From: Acidovorax sp. 106
GTDB taxonomy: Bacteria; Pseudomonadota; Gammaproteobacteria; Burkholderiales; Burkholderiaceae_C
NCBI RefSeq assembly: GCF_003663825.1
Contig: NZ_RCCC01000001.1
Span: 1,124,501 to 1,188,500 of the forward strand
Direction of reading: 5' to 3'
DNA length: 64,000 bases
Notes under the pieces: generated by a model
What the model was told of the DNA's origin: nothing
The model's input: the letters and a program-made list of their open reading frames with translations, nothing else
Databases searched by the model: none
Program-made: the position numbers and the translations under genes
In this document: piece by piece, positions 45,298-53,814 of the stretch
Layout of the letters: every line of letters starts with the position of its first letter
Position numbering within the stretch: position 1 is the stretch's first letter

Positions 45298-45305
45298 AAC
45301 GCTAC

Positions 45306-45354
45306 ATTTTTTATAGCTGCCAGCGCATGATTTATATGCGCCAGAGGTCTATTT
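45306..45354. repeat. family 1 AGCGCT-type palindrome at a gene start
   Basis: TTTTTTATAGCTGCCAGCGC then ATGATTTATATGCGCCAGAG. It ends directly at the ATG at 45356 and so supplies the translation start region of the next gene. Confidence 0.55.
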
Positions 45355-45355
45355 G

Positions 45356-45904
45356 ATGCCTAAACCCCACTGGCTTTTGATCCCTGTGCGCTGGCTGGCC
45401 CACCTGGGCACCTGGCTGCTGGCCGTGCTGGTGGCCTTTGAGGAATGGGGTTGGGAGCCACTGCAGCGCGTGCTCGCGCGCATCGGGCGCTGGCCCGGGT
45501 TTCGGTGGATTGAGGGGTTTGTGCGCACGCTGCCGCCCTGGGCGGCGCTGGCACTGTTTGTACTGCCTTCGCTGCTGCTGTTGCCCATCAAGCTGCTGGC
45601 CCTGTGGGCCATGGGGCATGGTCACGTGGGGCTGGGCATGCTCATCATCCTGGCAGCCAAAGTGCTGGGCACCGCCGTGCTGGCCCGGCTGTTTACGCTC
45701 ACGCGCCCGGCCCTCATGCAGCTGCACTGGTTTGCCTGGCTGTACACGGGCTGGGTGGGGTTCAAAGACCCGCTGCTGGCCCGAGCACGCGCCTCTTGGC
45801 CCTGGCGGGCGGGCCGCGCCATCAAGCGGCGGCTGGGCACGCGACTGCGGTTGCGCTGGCGGCTCTGGTGGCGTGACCACACTCCGCCCGGCCCGGGGGC
45901 GTAG
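45356..45904 (+). CDS. membrane protein of unknown function
   Basis: 182 residues from MPKPHWLLIPVRWLAHLGTW. About three spans (10-28, 62-85 and 91-110) and a strongly basic C-terminus (RAIKRRLGTRLRLRWRLWWR). No classical ribosome-binding site is visible, because the region before the ATG is the palindrome at 45306-45354. I do not recognise a named family. Confidence 0.65.
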   Translation: MPKPHWLLIPVRWLAHLGTWLLAVLVAFEEWGWEPLQRVLARIGRWPGFRWIEGFVRTLPPWAALALFVLPSLLLLPIKLLALWAMGHGHVGLGMLIILAAKVLGTAVLARLFTLTRPALMQLHWFAWLYTGWVGFKDPLLARARASWPWRAGRAIKRRLGTRLRLRWRLWWRDHTPPGPGA

Positions 45905-45931
45905 CGCAGCCCATAGCTCCCAACTCTCAGC

Positions 45932-46633
45932 TCACGCCACCACGTAGTCCGGGTGCCGGGCGCAAATCTCGTCGAGCTGGCTCAGCGTGCCTGAGAGGTG
46001 GGCGCGCAGCTGATCCTGCGCCCGGGGCGCGTTGCCTTCGGCAATGGCGTCGACGATGGCACGGTGGTCTTGCACCACCGCGGCGGTTTTGCCCTCGGTG
46101 GGCAGGTGCAGGCGGCGCAGCCGGTCCACATGGCCGGACATGCGGCGCACCAAGTCCCACAGGCCGACCACCCCAGCAGCCTCGTACATCAGGCGGTGAA
46201 AGTCTTGGTCGGCAGCCACAAACTCGCTGTAGTGCTCAGGCCCCATCACCAGAACCATGCGCTCCACCTGAGCGCGCAGGCGCTCCAGCGTGGCGGGGTC
46301 GGGCTGCAGCGCCAGGGTGCGCACCACCTCCAGCTCGATGGAGCGGCGCAGGTAGTGCGCCTGCTTGGCCGCGCTGATGTCGATGCGGCTGACCACGGTG
46401 GCGTGTTGCGGAAAGATATCGACCAGCCCTTCCTCGCCCAGCTTGAGCAGCGCATCGCGGATGGGGGTCTGGCTGATGCCGAATTGCTCGGCCAGTTCGG
46501 CGCGGGCCAGCACGGTGCCGGGCACTAGGTCGAGCGCCACGATGGCCTCGCGCAGTTTTTCAAACACCTGGGGCGCGGCATGGCGCGAGCGGTCCAGGCG
46601 GACTTTTTCGATCACTTTTTCAATCACGGGCAT
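45932..46633 (-). CDS. GntR-family regulator, FCD (FadR) subgroup
   Basis: 233 residues. Winged helix VFEKLREAIVALDLVPGTVL with AELAEQFGISQTPIRDALLK (recognition helix), then an FCD helical domain with metal-ligand-type residues (DQDFHRLMYEAAG, HVDRLRRLHL, DHRAIVDAI). FCD regulators answer to sugar acids or other carboxylates. It is divergent from a sugar-acid dehydratase gene, with a perfect 18-bp palindrome between them, so it very probably represses that operon. Confidence 0.9.
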   Translation of the reverse strand: MPVIEKVIEKVRLDRSRHAAPQVFEKLREAIVALDLVPGTVLARAELAEQFGISQTPIRDALLKLGEEGLVDIFPQHATVVSRIDISAAKQAHYLRRSIELEVVRTLALQPDPATLERLRAQVERMVLVMGPEHYSEFVAADQDFHRLMYEAAGVVGLWDLVRRMSGHVDRLRRLHLPTEGKTAAVVQDHRAIVDAIAEGNAPRAQDQLRAHLSGTLSQLDEICARHPDYVVA

Positions 46634-46649
46634 GGGCGGGATTGTCGCA

Positions 46650-46678
46650 TTGACGCACTAATATATTAGTGCTTTAAT
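46650..46678 (+). promoter_or_regulatory. dehydratase promoter with operator in its spacer
   Basis: TTGACG (46650-46655), a 17-bp spacer, TTTAAT (46673-46678). The perfect palindrome GCACTAATATATTAGTGC (46655-46672) fills the spacer, so bound GntR would block the polymerase. The predicted start of transcription falls at about 46685-46686, right at an ATG. Confidence 0.6.
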
Positions 46679-46685
46679 GTTTTGC

Positions 46686-48425
46686 ATGACTCGCCGCACC
46701 TACGACTCCCTGCGCAGCGCCCGCTGGTTTGCACCAGACGATCTGCGCTCTTTTGGCCACCGCTCCCGCATCATGCAAATGGGCTACGCGCCCGAGGACT
46801 GGGTGGGCAAGCCCATCATTGCCATCGTCAACACCTGGTCCGACATCAACCCCTGCCACGGCCACTTCAAGCAGCGCGTCGAAGACGTGAAGCGCGGCGT
46901 GCTGCAGGCCGGGGGCTTCCCCATCGAGCTGCCCGCCATCTCGCTGGCAGAGGCCTTCGTCAAGCCCACCACCATGCTCTACCGCAACATGCTGGCCATG
47001 GAGACCGAAGAGCTGCTGCGCAGCCACCCGGTGGACGGCGCGGTGCTGATGGGCGGCTGCGACAAGACCGGCCCCGGCCTGCTGATGGGTGCGATGAGTG
47101 CAGGCCTGCCCTGCATCTTTGTGCCCGCAGGCCCCATGCTGCGCGGCAACTACAACGGGCAGATCCTGGGCTCGGGCTCGGACGCCTGGAAGCTGTGGGA
47201 CGAGCGCCGCGCAGGCAACCTGAGCAAGACCGAATGGCTGGGCGTGGAGGCCGGCATTGCCCGCAGCCACGGCACCTGCATGACCATGGGCACTGCCGCC
47301 ACCATGACGGCGATTGCCGAGGCGATTGGCATGACGCTGCCGGGCGCATCGTCCATCCCCGCGCCCGATGCCAACCATGTGCGCATGAGCGCCGAAAGCG
47401 GCCGCCGCATTGTTGAGATGGTGTGGCAGGACGACACCCCGGCCAAGCTGCTCAGCCGCGAGTCGTTCTTGAACGGCATCAACGTGGCCATGGCGGTGGG
47501 CTGCTCCACCAACGCCATCGTGCATCTGGTGGCCATGTCGCGCCGCGCCGGTGCGCACTGCGCCGTGACGCTGGATGACTTTGACGCCGCCAGCCGCCGT
47601 GTGCCCGTGCTGGCCAATGTGCGCCCCAGTGGCGACACGTATTTGATGGAAGACTTCTACTACGCAGGCGGCCTGCTGGGCCTGATGTCGCGCATGCGCG
47701 AGCACCTGCATTTGGGCGCAGCCACCGTCACCGGCAAGCCGCTGGGCGAGAACATCGAAGGTGCCAAGGTGTTCAACGACGACGTGATCCGCACCACCGA
47801 AACCGCCATCTACGCCGAAGGCGCACTGGCCGTGCTGCGCGGCAACATCGCCCCCAACGGCGCGGTCATCAAGCCCAGCGCCTGCGCCCCGCACCTGCAG
47901 CAGCACACCGGCCCGGCGCTGGTGTTTGACGACTACCCCAGCATGAAGGCCGCGGTGGAAGACCCCGACCTGGACGTGACGGCCGAGCACATCATGGTGC
48001 TGCGCAACGCGGGCCCCCAAGGCGGCCCCGGCATGCCCGAGTGGGGCATGCTGCCCATCCCCACCAAGCTGGTCAAACAAGGTGTGCGCGACATGCTGCG
48101 CCTGTCGGACGCGCGCATGAGCGGCACCAGCTACGGCGCCTGCATCCTGCACGCCTCGCCCGAGGCCTACATCGGCGGCCCGCTGGCGCTGGTCAAAACG
48201 GGTGACCTCATCACCGTGGACGTGCCTGCGCGCCGCATTCACCTGGAAGTGAGCGACGCCGAGCTGGAGCGCCGCCGCGCCGCCTGGGTACCACCGCCAC
48301 CGCGCTTTGAACGCGGCTACGGCTGGATGTTCAGCCGCCACATCCTGCAAGCCGACCAGGGCTGCGACTTTGACTTTTTGGAAACCGGCTTTGGCGCGCC
48401 TGTGCCCGAGCCCGACATCTTCTGA
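46686..48425 (+). CDS. IlvD/Edd-family sugar-acid dehydratase (L-arabinonate dehydratase-like)
   Basis: 579 residues from MTRRTYDSLRSARWFAPDDL; an ATG at 46677 overlaps the -10 hexamer and is less likely. Iron-sulfur ligands Cys57 (INPCHGHF), Cys125 (GGCDKTGP) and Cys198 (HGTCMTMGTAATM) match the positions of pentonate dehydratases with a [2Fe-2S] cluster. MSGTSYGACILH carries the catalytic Ser. The reaction would be dehydration of an aldonate to a 2-keto-3-deoxy sugar acid. Context (GntR-FCD regulator, RraA-like protein, Bug binding protein) fits sugar-acid use rather than valine/isoleucine synthesis. Exact substrate unproven. Confidence 0.87.
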   Translation: MTRRTYDSLRSARWFAPDDLRSFGHRSRIMQMGYAPEDWVGKPIIAIVNTWSDINPCHGHFKQRVEDVKRGVLQAGGFPIELPAISLAEAFVKPTTMLYRNMLAMETEELLRSHPVDGAVLMGGCDKTGPGLLMGAMSAGLPCIFVPAGPMLRGNYNGQILGSGSDAWKLWDERRAGNLSKTEWLGVEAGIARSHGTCMTMGTAATMTAIAEAIGMTLPGASSIPAPDANHVRMSAESGRRIVEMVWQDDTPAKLLSRESFLNGINVAMAVGCSTNAIVHLVAMSRRAGAHCAVTLDDFDAASRRVPVLANVRPSGDTYLMEDFYYAGGLLGLMSRMREHLHLGAATVTGKPLGENIEGAKVFNDDVIRTTETAIYAEGALAVLRGNIAPNGAVIKPSACAPHLQQHTGPALVFDDYPSMKAAVEDPDLDVTAEHIMVLRNAGPQGGPGMPEWGMLPIPTKLVKQGVRDMLRLSDARMSGTSYGACILHASPEAYIGGPLALVKTGDLITVDVPARRIHLEVSDAELERRRAAWVPPPPRFERGYGWMFSRHILQADQGCDFDFLETGFGAPVPEPDIF

Positions 48426-48496
48426 TGCCTGTATGCACCCCAACACCCCAAACCGTTTACCCGGAGACCCACACCGTTTGCGCTAAGGCCCCAACC

Positions 48497-48555
48497 CGTT
48501 CACGCTGAGCTTGTCGAAGCGCCGCGCAAGGCTTCGACAAGCTCAGCCCGAACGG
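48497..48555. repeat. family 3 intergenic palindrome
   Basis: CGCTGAGCTTGTCGAAGC ... GCTTCGACAAGCTCAGCCCG: long inverted repeat around GCCGCGCAAG. One of five copies in the window. Confidence 0.75.
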
Positions 48556-48645
48556 TTTGGGTTCTGGTTCGGACTCTGATGAATTGAACGCGAATCCGCC
48601 CCCTCCCTCTCAGCCCTCACCTTTTTTGCACTGAGCTCCACCCCC

Positions 48646-49362
48646 ATGGCACTGAACCCCACCACCCGCGCCCAGCTGATGAAAGTCAGCACCGCCACGC
48701 TGTGCACCGCCCTCTTCAAGCGCGGCCTGCGCAACCAGTTTTTGCAAGACGTGCACCCGCTGCGCGCCGGCCGCGCCAACATGGTGGGCGAAGCCTTCAC
48801 GCTGCGCTACATCCCGGCCCGCGAAGACCTCAACCCCATCAGCGTGTTCCAGAACCCCGACCACCCCCAACGCAAGGCGGTGGAAGACTGCCCGCCCGGT
48901 GCCGTGCTGGTCATCGACAGCCGCAAGGACGCACGCGCCGCATCGGCAGGCTCCATCCTCGCCTCGCGCCTCATGCAGCGCGGCGTGGCCGGGCTGGTGA
49001 CGGACGGCGGCTTTCGCGACACGCCCGACATTGCGGCGCTCGATATGCCTGCCTACCACCACCGCCCCTCGGCCCCCACCAACCTCACGCTGCACCAGGC
49101 CATCGACATCAACGTGCCCATTGGCTGCGGCGACGTGGCCGTGTTCCCCGGCGATGTGGTGGTGGGCGACAGCGAAGGCGTCATCGTCATCCCCGCCCAC
49201 CTGGCCGATGAGATTGCCGCCGAGGCCACCGAGATGACGGCGTTTGAAGACTTCGTGACCGAGAAGGTGATGGAGGGCCGCACCATCATTGGCCTGTACC
49301 CGCCCACCAACCCGCAGGCGCTGACCGACTTTGCCGCCTGGCGGCAGGCGCACGGGCGCTGA
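48646..49362 (+). CDS. RraA-like protein (HMG/CHA aldolase fold)
   Basis: 238 residues. VSTATLCTALFKRGLRNQFL (start of the fold), GAVLVIDSRKDARAASAGSI, GVAGLVTDGGFRDTPDIAAL with the conserved Arg-Asp pair for metal and substrate, and GDVAVFPGDVVVGDSEGVIV. Members act as metal-dependent aldolases or decarboxylases on keto-acids, or as RNase E inhibitors. As it follows the sugar-acid dehydratase (220 bp, with a repeat between), a role in keto-sugar-acid breakdown is more likely than RNase control. Confidence 0.85.
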   Translation: MALNPTTRAQLMKVSTATLCTALFKRGLRNQFLQDVHPLRAGRANMVGEAFTLRYIPAREDLNPISVFQNPDHPQRKAVEDCPPGAVLVIDSRKDARAASAGSILASRLMQRGVAGLVTDGGFRDTPDIAALDMPAYHHRPSAPTNLTLHQAIDINVPIGCGDVAVFPGDVVVGDSEGVIVIPAHLADEIAAEATEMTAFEDFVTEKVMEGRTIIGLYPPTNPQALTDFAAWRQAHGR

Positions 49363-49665
49363 CACGTGCCACTACGGATCCGGCCGCTTTGAACTTGAAA
49401 TGTCCGTTCGGGTTGAGCCTGTCGAAACCTTGCGCGGCGCTTCGACAGGCTCAGCGTGAACAGTTCAAGTAGGTTCACACCGGATCCACAAGTGCGAAGA
49501 ACGGTTCACAAAACTCAGCGCAGCGGTTCTGGCTAGGCGCTGCGTCGCAGGCAATACGAGTAGTACGACAAGACGCAACGACGCCAGAAGAGTTTTTTGA
49601 GCCGCTCCCCCCGAACCAAGGGCCCGCAGAGGCCCTGGCCTTTTCATCCTTTGCAGGAGACATGT
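49363..49665. other. intergenic region with family 3 repeat, no gene
   Basis: Contains a family 3 palindrome at 49404-49461 (CGTTCGGGTTGAGCCTGTCG ... CTTCGACAGGCTCAGCGTGA). It is followed by a segment (about 49530-49600: GCTGCGTCGCAGGCAATACG, then AGTAGTACGACAAGACGCAA) with partial inverted symmetry that looks like another short repeat. AGGAGA at 49655-49660 is the ribosome-binding site of the next gene. Confidence 0.6.
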
Positions 49666-50694
49666 ATGCAACCCGTTCCATTAACCCTTCACCACCCACT
49701 GCGCCGCGCCGCGCTGGCTCTGTGCGCTGCAGCGCTGCTGCCCGCCCTGGGCACACTGACGTCCACCCCGGCCCAAGCCCAGACGGGCGACTGGCCCAAC
49801 GCCAAGCCCATCACCTACGTGGTGCCCTTCACCGCCGGTGGCTCCACCGACATCATTGGCCGCACCATCGCCAACAAGCTGCAAGAGTCGCTGAAACAGG
49901 CCGTGGTGGTCGAGAACAAGCCCGGCCAGGCCGGCGGCATTGGTGCATCGTTTGCAGCCAAGGCTGCGCCCGATGGCTACACCCTGTTTGGCGGCACCAT
50001 CAGCACGCACGCCATCAACGCCAGCCTGTACAAAAACCTGTCGTATCACCCCGTGAAAGACTTTGAGCCCGTGGCCCTGGTCGCCACGCTGCCCAATGTG
50101 CTCATCATCAACCCCTCGCTGGGCGTGAACACCGTGGCCGAGCTGATTGCGCTGCTCAAGAAAGACCCGAGCAAGCGCATGTTCGCGTCCTCGGGTGCAG
50201 GCACCTCTACCCACCTGGCGGGCGAAATGTTTGGCGACCTGATTGGAGTGAAGCTCACGCACATCCCCTACAAAGGCACGCCCCCCGCACTCACCGACGT
50301 GGCGGCAGGCCAGGTGACATTCATGTTCGACCAGATGACCGCCGCGCTGCCCCTGGCCAAGGCGGGCCGCGTCAAGCTGCTGGCCGTCACAACCGGCAAG
50401 CGCATCACCCTCGCGCCCGAACTGCCCACCATGATCGAGTCCGGCGTGCCGGGCTTTGAGATGTCGTCGTGGCAGGCCATCTACGCCCCCAAGGGCACCC
50501 CTAAGGCCATTGTGCAAAAGCTCAACGCCGAGATCGTCAAGGCCCTGAAGCTGCCCGACGTGCAGGCCAAGCTGCACGACCAGCTGGGCATGAACATTGT
50601 GGGCAGCACGCCCGAAGAGCTGGCCGCGCACATGGACAAAGAGATTCCGCGCTGGGCGGATTTGGTGAAGAAGTCGGGCGCAACGCCGGACTGA
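49666..50694 (+). CDS. Bug-family tripartite tricarboxylate transporter substrate-binding protein
   Basis: 342 residues from MQPVPLTLHHPLRRAALALC; AGGAGA precedes the ATG. A signal peptide ends near AQA. ITYVVPFTAGGSTDIIGRTI and VVVENKPGQAGGIGASFAAK are the two ligand loops, and LTHIPYKGTPPALTDVAAGQ follows. Probably part of the GntR-controlled sugar-acid region by position, but a repeat-rich gap of 300 bp separates it from the RraA-like gene. Confidence 0.9.
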   Translation: MQPVPLTLHHPLRRAALALCAAALLPALGTLTSTPAQAQTGDWPNAKPITYVVPFTAGGSTDIIGRTIANKLQESLKQAVVVENKPGQAGGIGASFAAKAAPDGYTLFGGTISTHAINASLYKNLSYHPVKDFEPVALVATLPNVLIINPSLGVNTVAELIALLKKDPSKRMFASSGAGTSTHLAGEMFGDLIGVKLTHIPYKGTPPALTDVAAGQVTFMFDQMTAALPLAKAGRVKLLAVTTGKRITLAPELPTMIESGVPGFEMSSWQAIYAPKGTPKAIVQKLNAEIVKALKLPDVQAKLHDQLGMNIVGSTPEELAAHMDKEIPRWADLVKKSGATPD

Positions 50695-50776
50695 CTTTAA
50701 CCATCGCGGAGCGGAAGGGAGGGCGTTGAACACATCCCTCTGCGATTGCCAAGCCAGCTCCTTCAGCACCTGCACA

Positions 50777-50825
50777 GCTACGATTTCAATAGCAGCCTGC
50801 GCTTTCCTGACATGCGCAGCATGCC
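50777..50825. repeat. family 1 AGCGCT-type palindrome
   Basis: GCTACGATTTCAATAGCAGC then CTGCGCTTTCCTGACATGCG: arms GCGC/GCGC with the AATAGC end. Diverged copy in the gap before the 268-residue gene. No gene is seen in 50695-50928. Confidence 0.45.
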
Positions 50826-50928
50826 AATTTGATCCAAAATCGCACACCCGAGAACGCCGCGCTTGCCTTTGCAGCCCCGCGCCTTTGTAATCTCGCTTCA
50901 CCTTTTTGCATTCACCCTGGCCCCTTTG

Positions 50929-51735
50929 ATGAACTCTCCAGAGGACGACTCCCGCTTTGTGGCCGGTGATGGCCCCGTCAACCGCCGCACCGCGCTGCTG
51001 CATGAGCGCCAAACCCGCGCCACCGAGGAGCCCCCGGAGCACTCGCCTTTGGCCGAGCGGCTGCAGAGGGTGCATGCACGCAGCCAGCTGGGCACGCCGC
51101 TGGCTGAGTCCCTTGCGGCCCCAGCGCCTGCACAGGCTGCGCCGTCTGCCTTGCACATTGCCACCAGCGTGGTGACGGCGGGAGGGGGCGTGGTCGCCTT
51201 GCTGGGGGTGATTCAGGCCGCCATGCTGCCCTTGGCTGCGGGCGCTGGCATTGCCGTGCTGGGTGCGCTGGGCTGGTGGCGCACGCGCCCTGCCCAACCC
51301 GCCCGCAGTGCCACACCTGCGGCGGCTTTGTTTGACACGGAAGCCCTGCAAGCCTTTGACCGTGCCCTGGAGGCCGCCGCGCCCGAGCTGGGCGAGCAGG
51401 CCACGCAGCGCCTGCTAGAGACCAAGGAAGCCTTCCAACGCATGGGCCACGAGCGCCCCACGCACGACGAGCACTTCACGGTGGAAGACCGCCTGTTTCT
51501 GCGCGAGTGCCTACGCCGCTACCTGCCCGACACGCTGCAAGCCTACCTGCGCGTGCCCGCTGCGCAGCGCCGCCAGGTGCTGCACGAAGGCCAGCCCTCG
51601 GCCCACGATGCGCTGCTGCAGCAACTGGCCTTGCTGCACGGTGAAATTCTGGCCCGCGAAAAGAAAATCGGCCGCAGTGCGGCCGAGGAGCTTGCAAGGC
51701 AGCAGCGGTTTCTCGAATCCAAGAAATCGCGCTGA
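50929..51735 (+). CDS. membrane protein, possibly XpaC-like
   Basis: 268 residues from MNSPEDDSRFVAGDGPVNRR; a longer frame from 50863 adds a hydrophobic segment of doubtful reality. A hydrophilic N-terminus is followed by a double span (about 75-115, SALHIATSVVTAGGGVVALL then GVIQAAMLPLAAGAGIAVLG) and a helical C-terminal domain (RLFLRECLRRYLPDTLQAYL, ALLQQLALLHGEILAREKKI). The C-terminal pattern resembles XpaC, which is often encoded next to telA. A telA gene lies 0.8 kb away on the opposite strand. The family link is tentative. Confidence 0.6.
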   Translation: MNSPEDDSRFVAGDGPVNRRTALLHERQTRATEEPPEHSPLAERLQRVHARSQLGTPLAESLAAPAPAQAAPSALHIATSVVTAGGGVVALLGVIQAAMLPLAAGAGIAVLGALGWWRTRPAQPARSATPAAALFDTEALQAFDRALEAAAPELGEQATQRLLETKEAFQRMGHERPTHDEHFTVEDRLFLRECLRRYLPDTLQAYLRVPAAQRRQVLHEGQPSAHDALLQQLALLHGEILAREKKIGRSAAEELARQQRFLESKKSR

Positions 51736-51748
51736 TCACCCCTGACCC

Positions 51749-51819
51749 ATTCGCACTGATCCTGTCGAAGGTTTGCGCAGGCAGCATGCCCTGGCTTCGA
51801 CAAGCTCAGCCCGAACGGG
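51749..51819. repeat. family 3 intergenic palindrome
   Basis: CTGATCCTGTCGAAGG ... GGCTTCGACAAGCTCAGCCC with a longer central part than other copies. Lies just after the XpaC-like gene. Confidence 0.7.
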
Positions 51820-51826
51820 CGGAGTT

Positions 51827-51869
51827 GGGGCCGGGGCCGGGGTGGGGTGGGGTGGGGTGGGGTGGGGTG
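51827..51869 (+). repeat. G-rich tandem repeat, possible G-quadruplex
   Basis: GGGGCC twice, then GGGGT about six times: at least seven runs of four G on the plus strand separated by 1-2 bases. It lies between convergent genes and is flanked by family 3 palindromes on both sides. No coding function. Confidence 0.8.
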
Positions 51870-51929
51870 AGCGTGCGGACGAACGGGTCAGCCATGGGAT
51901 AGAACGCCTTGGCTTGAATACCCACCACC

Positions 51930-52000
51930 CCGTTCACCCTGAGCCTGTCGAAGGGCTGCGCAGACTGTGCCCCGGCTTCGACAGGCTCAGCCCGAACGGG
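51930..52000. repeat. family 3 intergenic palindrome
   Basis: CGTTCACCCTGAGCCTGTCG ... CTTCGACAGGCTCAGCCCGA. Third copy in this 3.5-kb stretch. It lies in the convergent gap before the YiaA-type gene end. Confidence 0.75.
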
Positions 52001-52039
52001 CAGGGTTGGGGATGAGCTGGCGCAAGGCCAGCCTTAGGA

Positions 52040-52492
52040 TCAGGACGCGTCGCTGCCTTCGCGGGCACGGGCGGCGCGGCGCTCCAGCAACTCAGCCTCT
52101 TGCGCATCGCGCACGGTCTTGGACAGCGTGAAGGTGGAGCTGACCAGGAACAGCCAGCTCACCAGCATGTAGTACTTCTGCCATTCGTCGATCTTCATGC
52201 GCCACAGGCCCCAGCCGGTCAGCAAGATGGCCGCTGCAAAGGCCACCCACACGGTGATGACCCACTGCGATGTGTCCACCGCCCCGTCGCGGTTGTCGCG
52301 CTGGGTTTTGGCCACGGCAAAGGTGCTGAACAGGCAAAAGAACAGGCCGATGGCCAGGAAGGCGCGGTCCAGCTCCTGGCCGGGCAGGTTGATCACACCG
52401 ATGGCGGCGCACAGCACCGACAAGGCAAAAGAGATGCGCACTTGCAGGCGCCAGGCGGTGGTGTCGCGTTGAACCATGTAGCGGGTTGCCAT
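52040..52492 (-). CDS. YiaA/YiaB-family inner membrane protein
   Basis: 150 residues, four spans arranged as two repeats. VRISFALSVLCAAIGVINLP with LFFCLFSTFAVAKTQRD is followed by WVAFAAAILLTGWGLW with YMLVSWLFLVSSTFTLSKTV and RD. The repeated F-K-T-x-R-D ends are the yiaA/B signature. The function of this family is not known. It is downstream of telA on the same strand with a 63-bp gap, so probably in the same operon. Confidence 0.85.
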   Translation of the reverse strand: MATRYMVQRDTTAWRLQVRISFALSVLCAAIGVINLPGQELDRAFLAIGLFFCLFSTFAVAKTQRDNRDGAVDTSQWVITVWVAFAAAILLTGWGLWRMKIDEWQKYYMLVSWLFLVSSTFTLSKTVRDAQEAELLERRAARAREGSDAS

Positions 52493-52555
52493 TTCAGTTT
52501 TCCTTCGTCAGGTTAAAAATAAGGGATACGGGAGAGGTACGGGACATCAGCAAAG

Positions 52556-53785
52556 TCAGAGCTTGACCGGGCCACTGAGCTGCGCCGAAGTGGCTTTCTT
52601 GGCCTGCTCCATGCGCACCTTGTCGATGTACTGCTCAGCGCGCTGGATTTCGGACGCGATCATCGCGTTGTTCTGCCCCATCACCACGATGGCCTTGGAG
52701 CGGAAGTCGTCCATCGCGTCCATGGCCTTGAAGGTCTGGTCGAACATTTCCTTGAGCTTGTCGATGCCCACCATAGGGTTCTGCGCAAACTGCGTGGTCT
52801 TGTCCACATGGGTGTTGAGCTGGCGGCCAGTTTCAGCAATCAGGTTCTCGATGGTGCTGTTCACGCCCGTGAGCATCTCCATCACCTTGATCTGGTTGCC
52901 CGTGGCGCGGGCCACGGTCTGGGCCACGGCCAGCGCGCTCATGCCGGTGGTGGCCACGCGTGAGCAGCCGTTCATCATCTCGCGCCCGGTTTTTTTGAGC
53001 ACGTCCAGCGCCAGGTAGCCGTTGGTGCACACGGCCTGCTGGGTCAGCATGTCTTGCAGGTTCTGGCGGGCATAAAACAGCACCTCTTGCTCCAGCGCCT
53101 TGGCGCGCTGGGGCTCGGTGGCCTTCAGCGATTCGACCTTGGCCATGAGCCGCTCGTCCAGCACCTGCGCAAAGCGCATGGCCCCGGTGAGCTTTTGCAT
53201 GGCGTCCCACAGCTTGGTGCGGGTGGCTTCGATCTCGACCACATCGCGCTGCATGTCGTCGCGCGCGGCGTAGAGCTGCTCCATGCTTTTTTGCAACTGG
53301 CCGCCCGCGCTTTCAAAGCGGCGAAAGTAGTTTTGCAGCCGGTTGCCAAAGGGGATAAAGCCCAGCAGCTTTTGCGGCTGGAACAGGTCGCCCTCTTTGC
53401 CGGGGTTGAGCGTGTCGAGCTGGCGGCGCATATCCTGGATGGCGCGAAAGGCGGTGCCGTCTTCCACGCCCACAAAGTTGCGCTCCATGAAGCGCCCCTG
53501 CATCAGGCTGGCGGCCACCGAGATTTCTTCGCGCCCCAGGGCAAAGGCGCTGTCGAGCTTGGCGCGAAAGCCTTCGCTTTGCACGTCTTCGGCCATGAGG
53601 CTGTCAACAAAGCGGCTCACCTGGTCTTCCACAGCGCGTGCCACTTCGGGGGCCAGGGGCACGGCCGTGCTGGCCACTTCGTTGCTGACGGGCTGCACCA
53701 CCTCGGGGGGGGTCAGCTGAAAGGTGCCTGCGGCGCTGGCGCTCTGTACAGGCTGTGCTGTCTGCACGGGGGTCGGGTTGGACAT
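52556..53785 (-). CDS. telA: toxic anion resistance protein (TelA/KlaA family)
   Basis: 409 residues. PF05816-type helical protein: FMERNFVGVEDGTAFRAIQD, NPGKEGDLFQPQKLLGFIPF, GNRLQNYFRRFESAGGQLQK, and AVCTNGYLALDVLKKTGREM in the C-terminal half, then STIENLIAETGRQLNTHVDK. TelA proteins are linked to tellurite and cell-envelope stress tolerance; their biochemical role is unclear. The N-terminal 40 residues are low-complexity and variable. The gene starts 29 bp after the zinc-ribbon coiled-coil gene, suggesting one operon. Confidence 0.9.
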   Translation of the reverse strand: MSNPTPVQTAQPVQSASAAGTFQLTPPEVVQPVSNEVASTAVPLAPEVARAVEDQVSRFVDSLMAEDVQSEGFRAKLDSAFALGREEISVAASLMQGRFMERNFVGVEDGTAFRAIQDMRRQLDTLNPGKEGDLFQPQKLLGFIPFGNRLQNYFRRFESAGGQLQKSMEQLYAARDDMQRDVVEIEATRTKLWDAMQKLTGAMRFAQVLDERLMAKVESLKATEPQRAKALEQEVLFYARQNLQDMLTQQAVCTNGYLALDVLKKTGREMMNGCSRVATTGMSALAVAQTVARATGNQIKVMEMLTGVNSTIENLIAETGRQLNTHVDKTTQFAQNPMVGIDKLKEMFDQTFKAMDAMDDFRSKAIVVMGQNNAMIASEIQRAEQYIDKVRMEQAKKATSAQLSGPVKL

Positions 53786-53814
53786 GCGCTTCTCTCCTCG
53801 GTTGCTCGGTGATT

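Noticed and set aside
46674..48446. 590-codon antisense frame over the dehydratase
   Set aside because: Complement of a well-supported IlvD-type gene with all iron-sulfur ligands.
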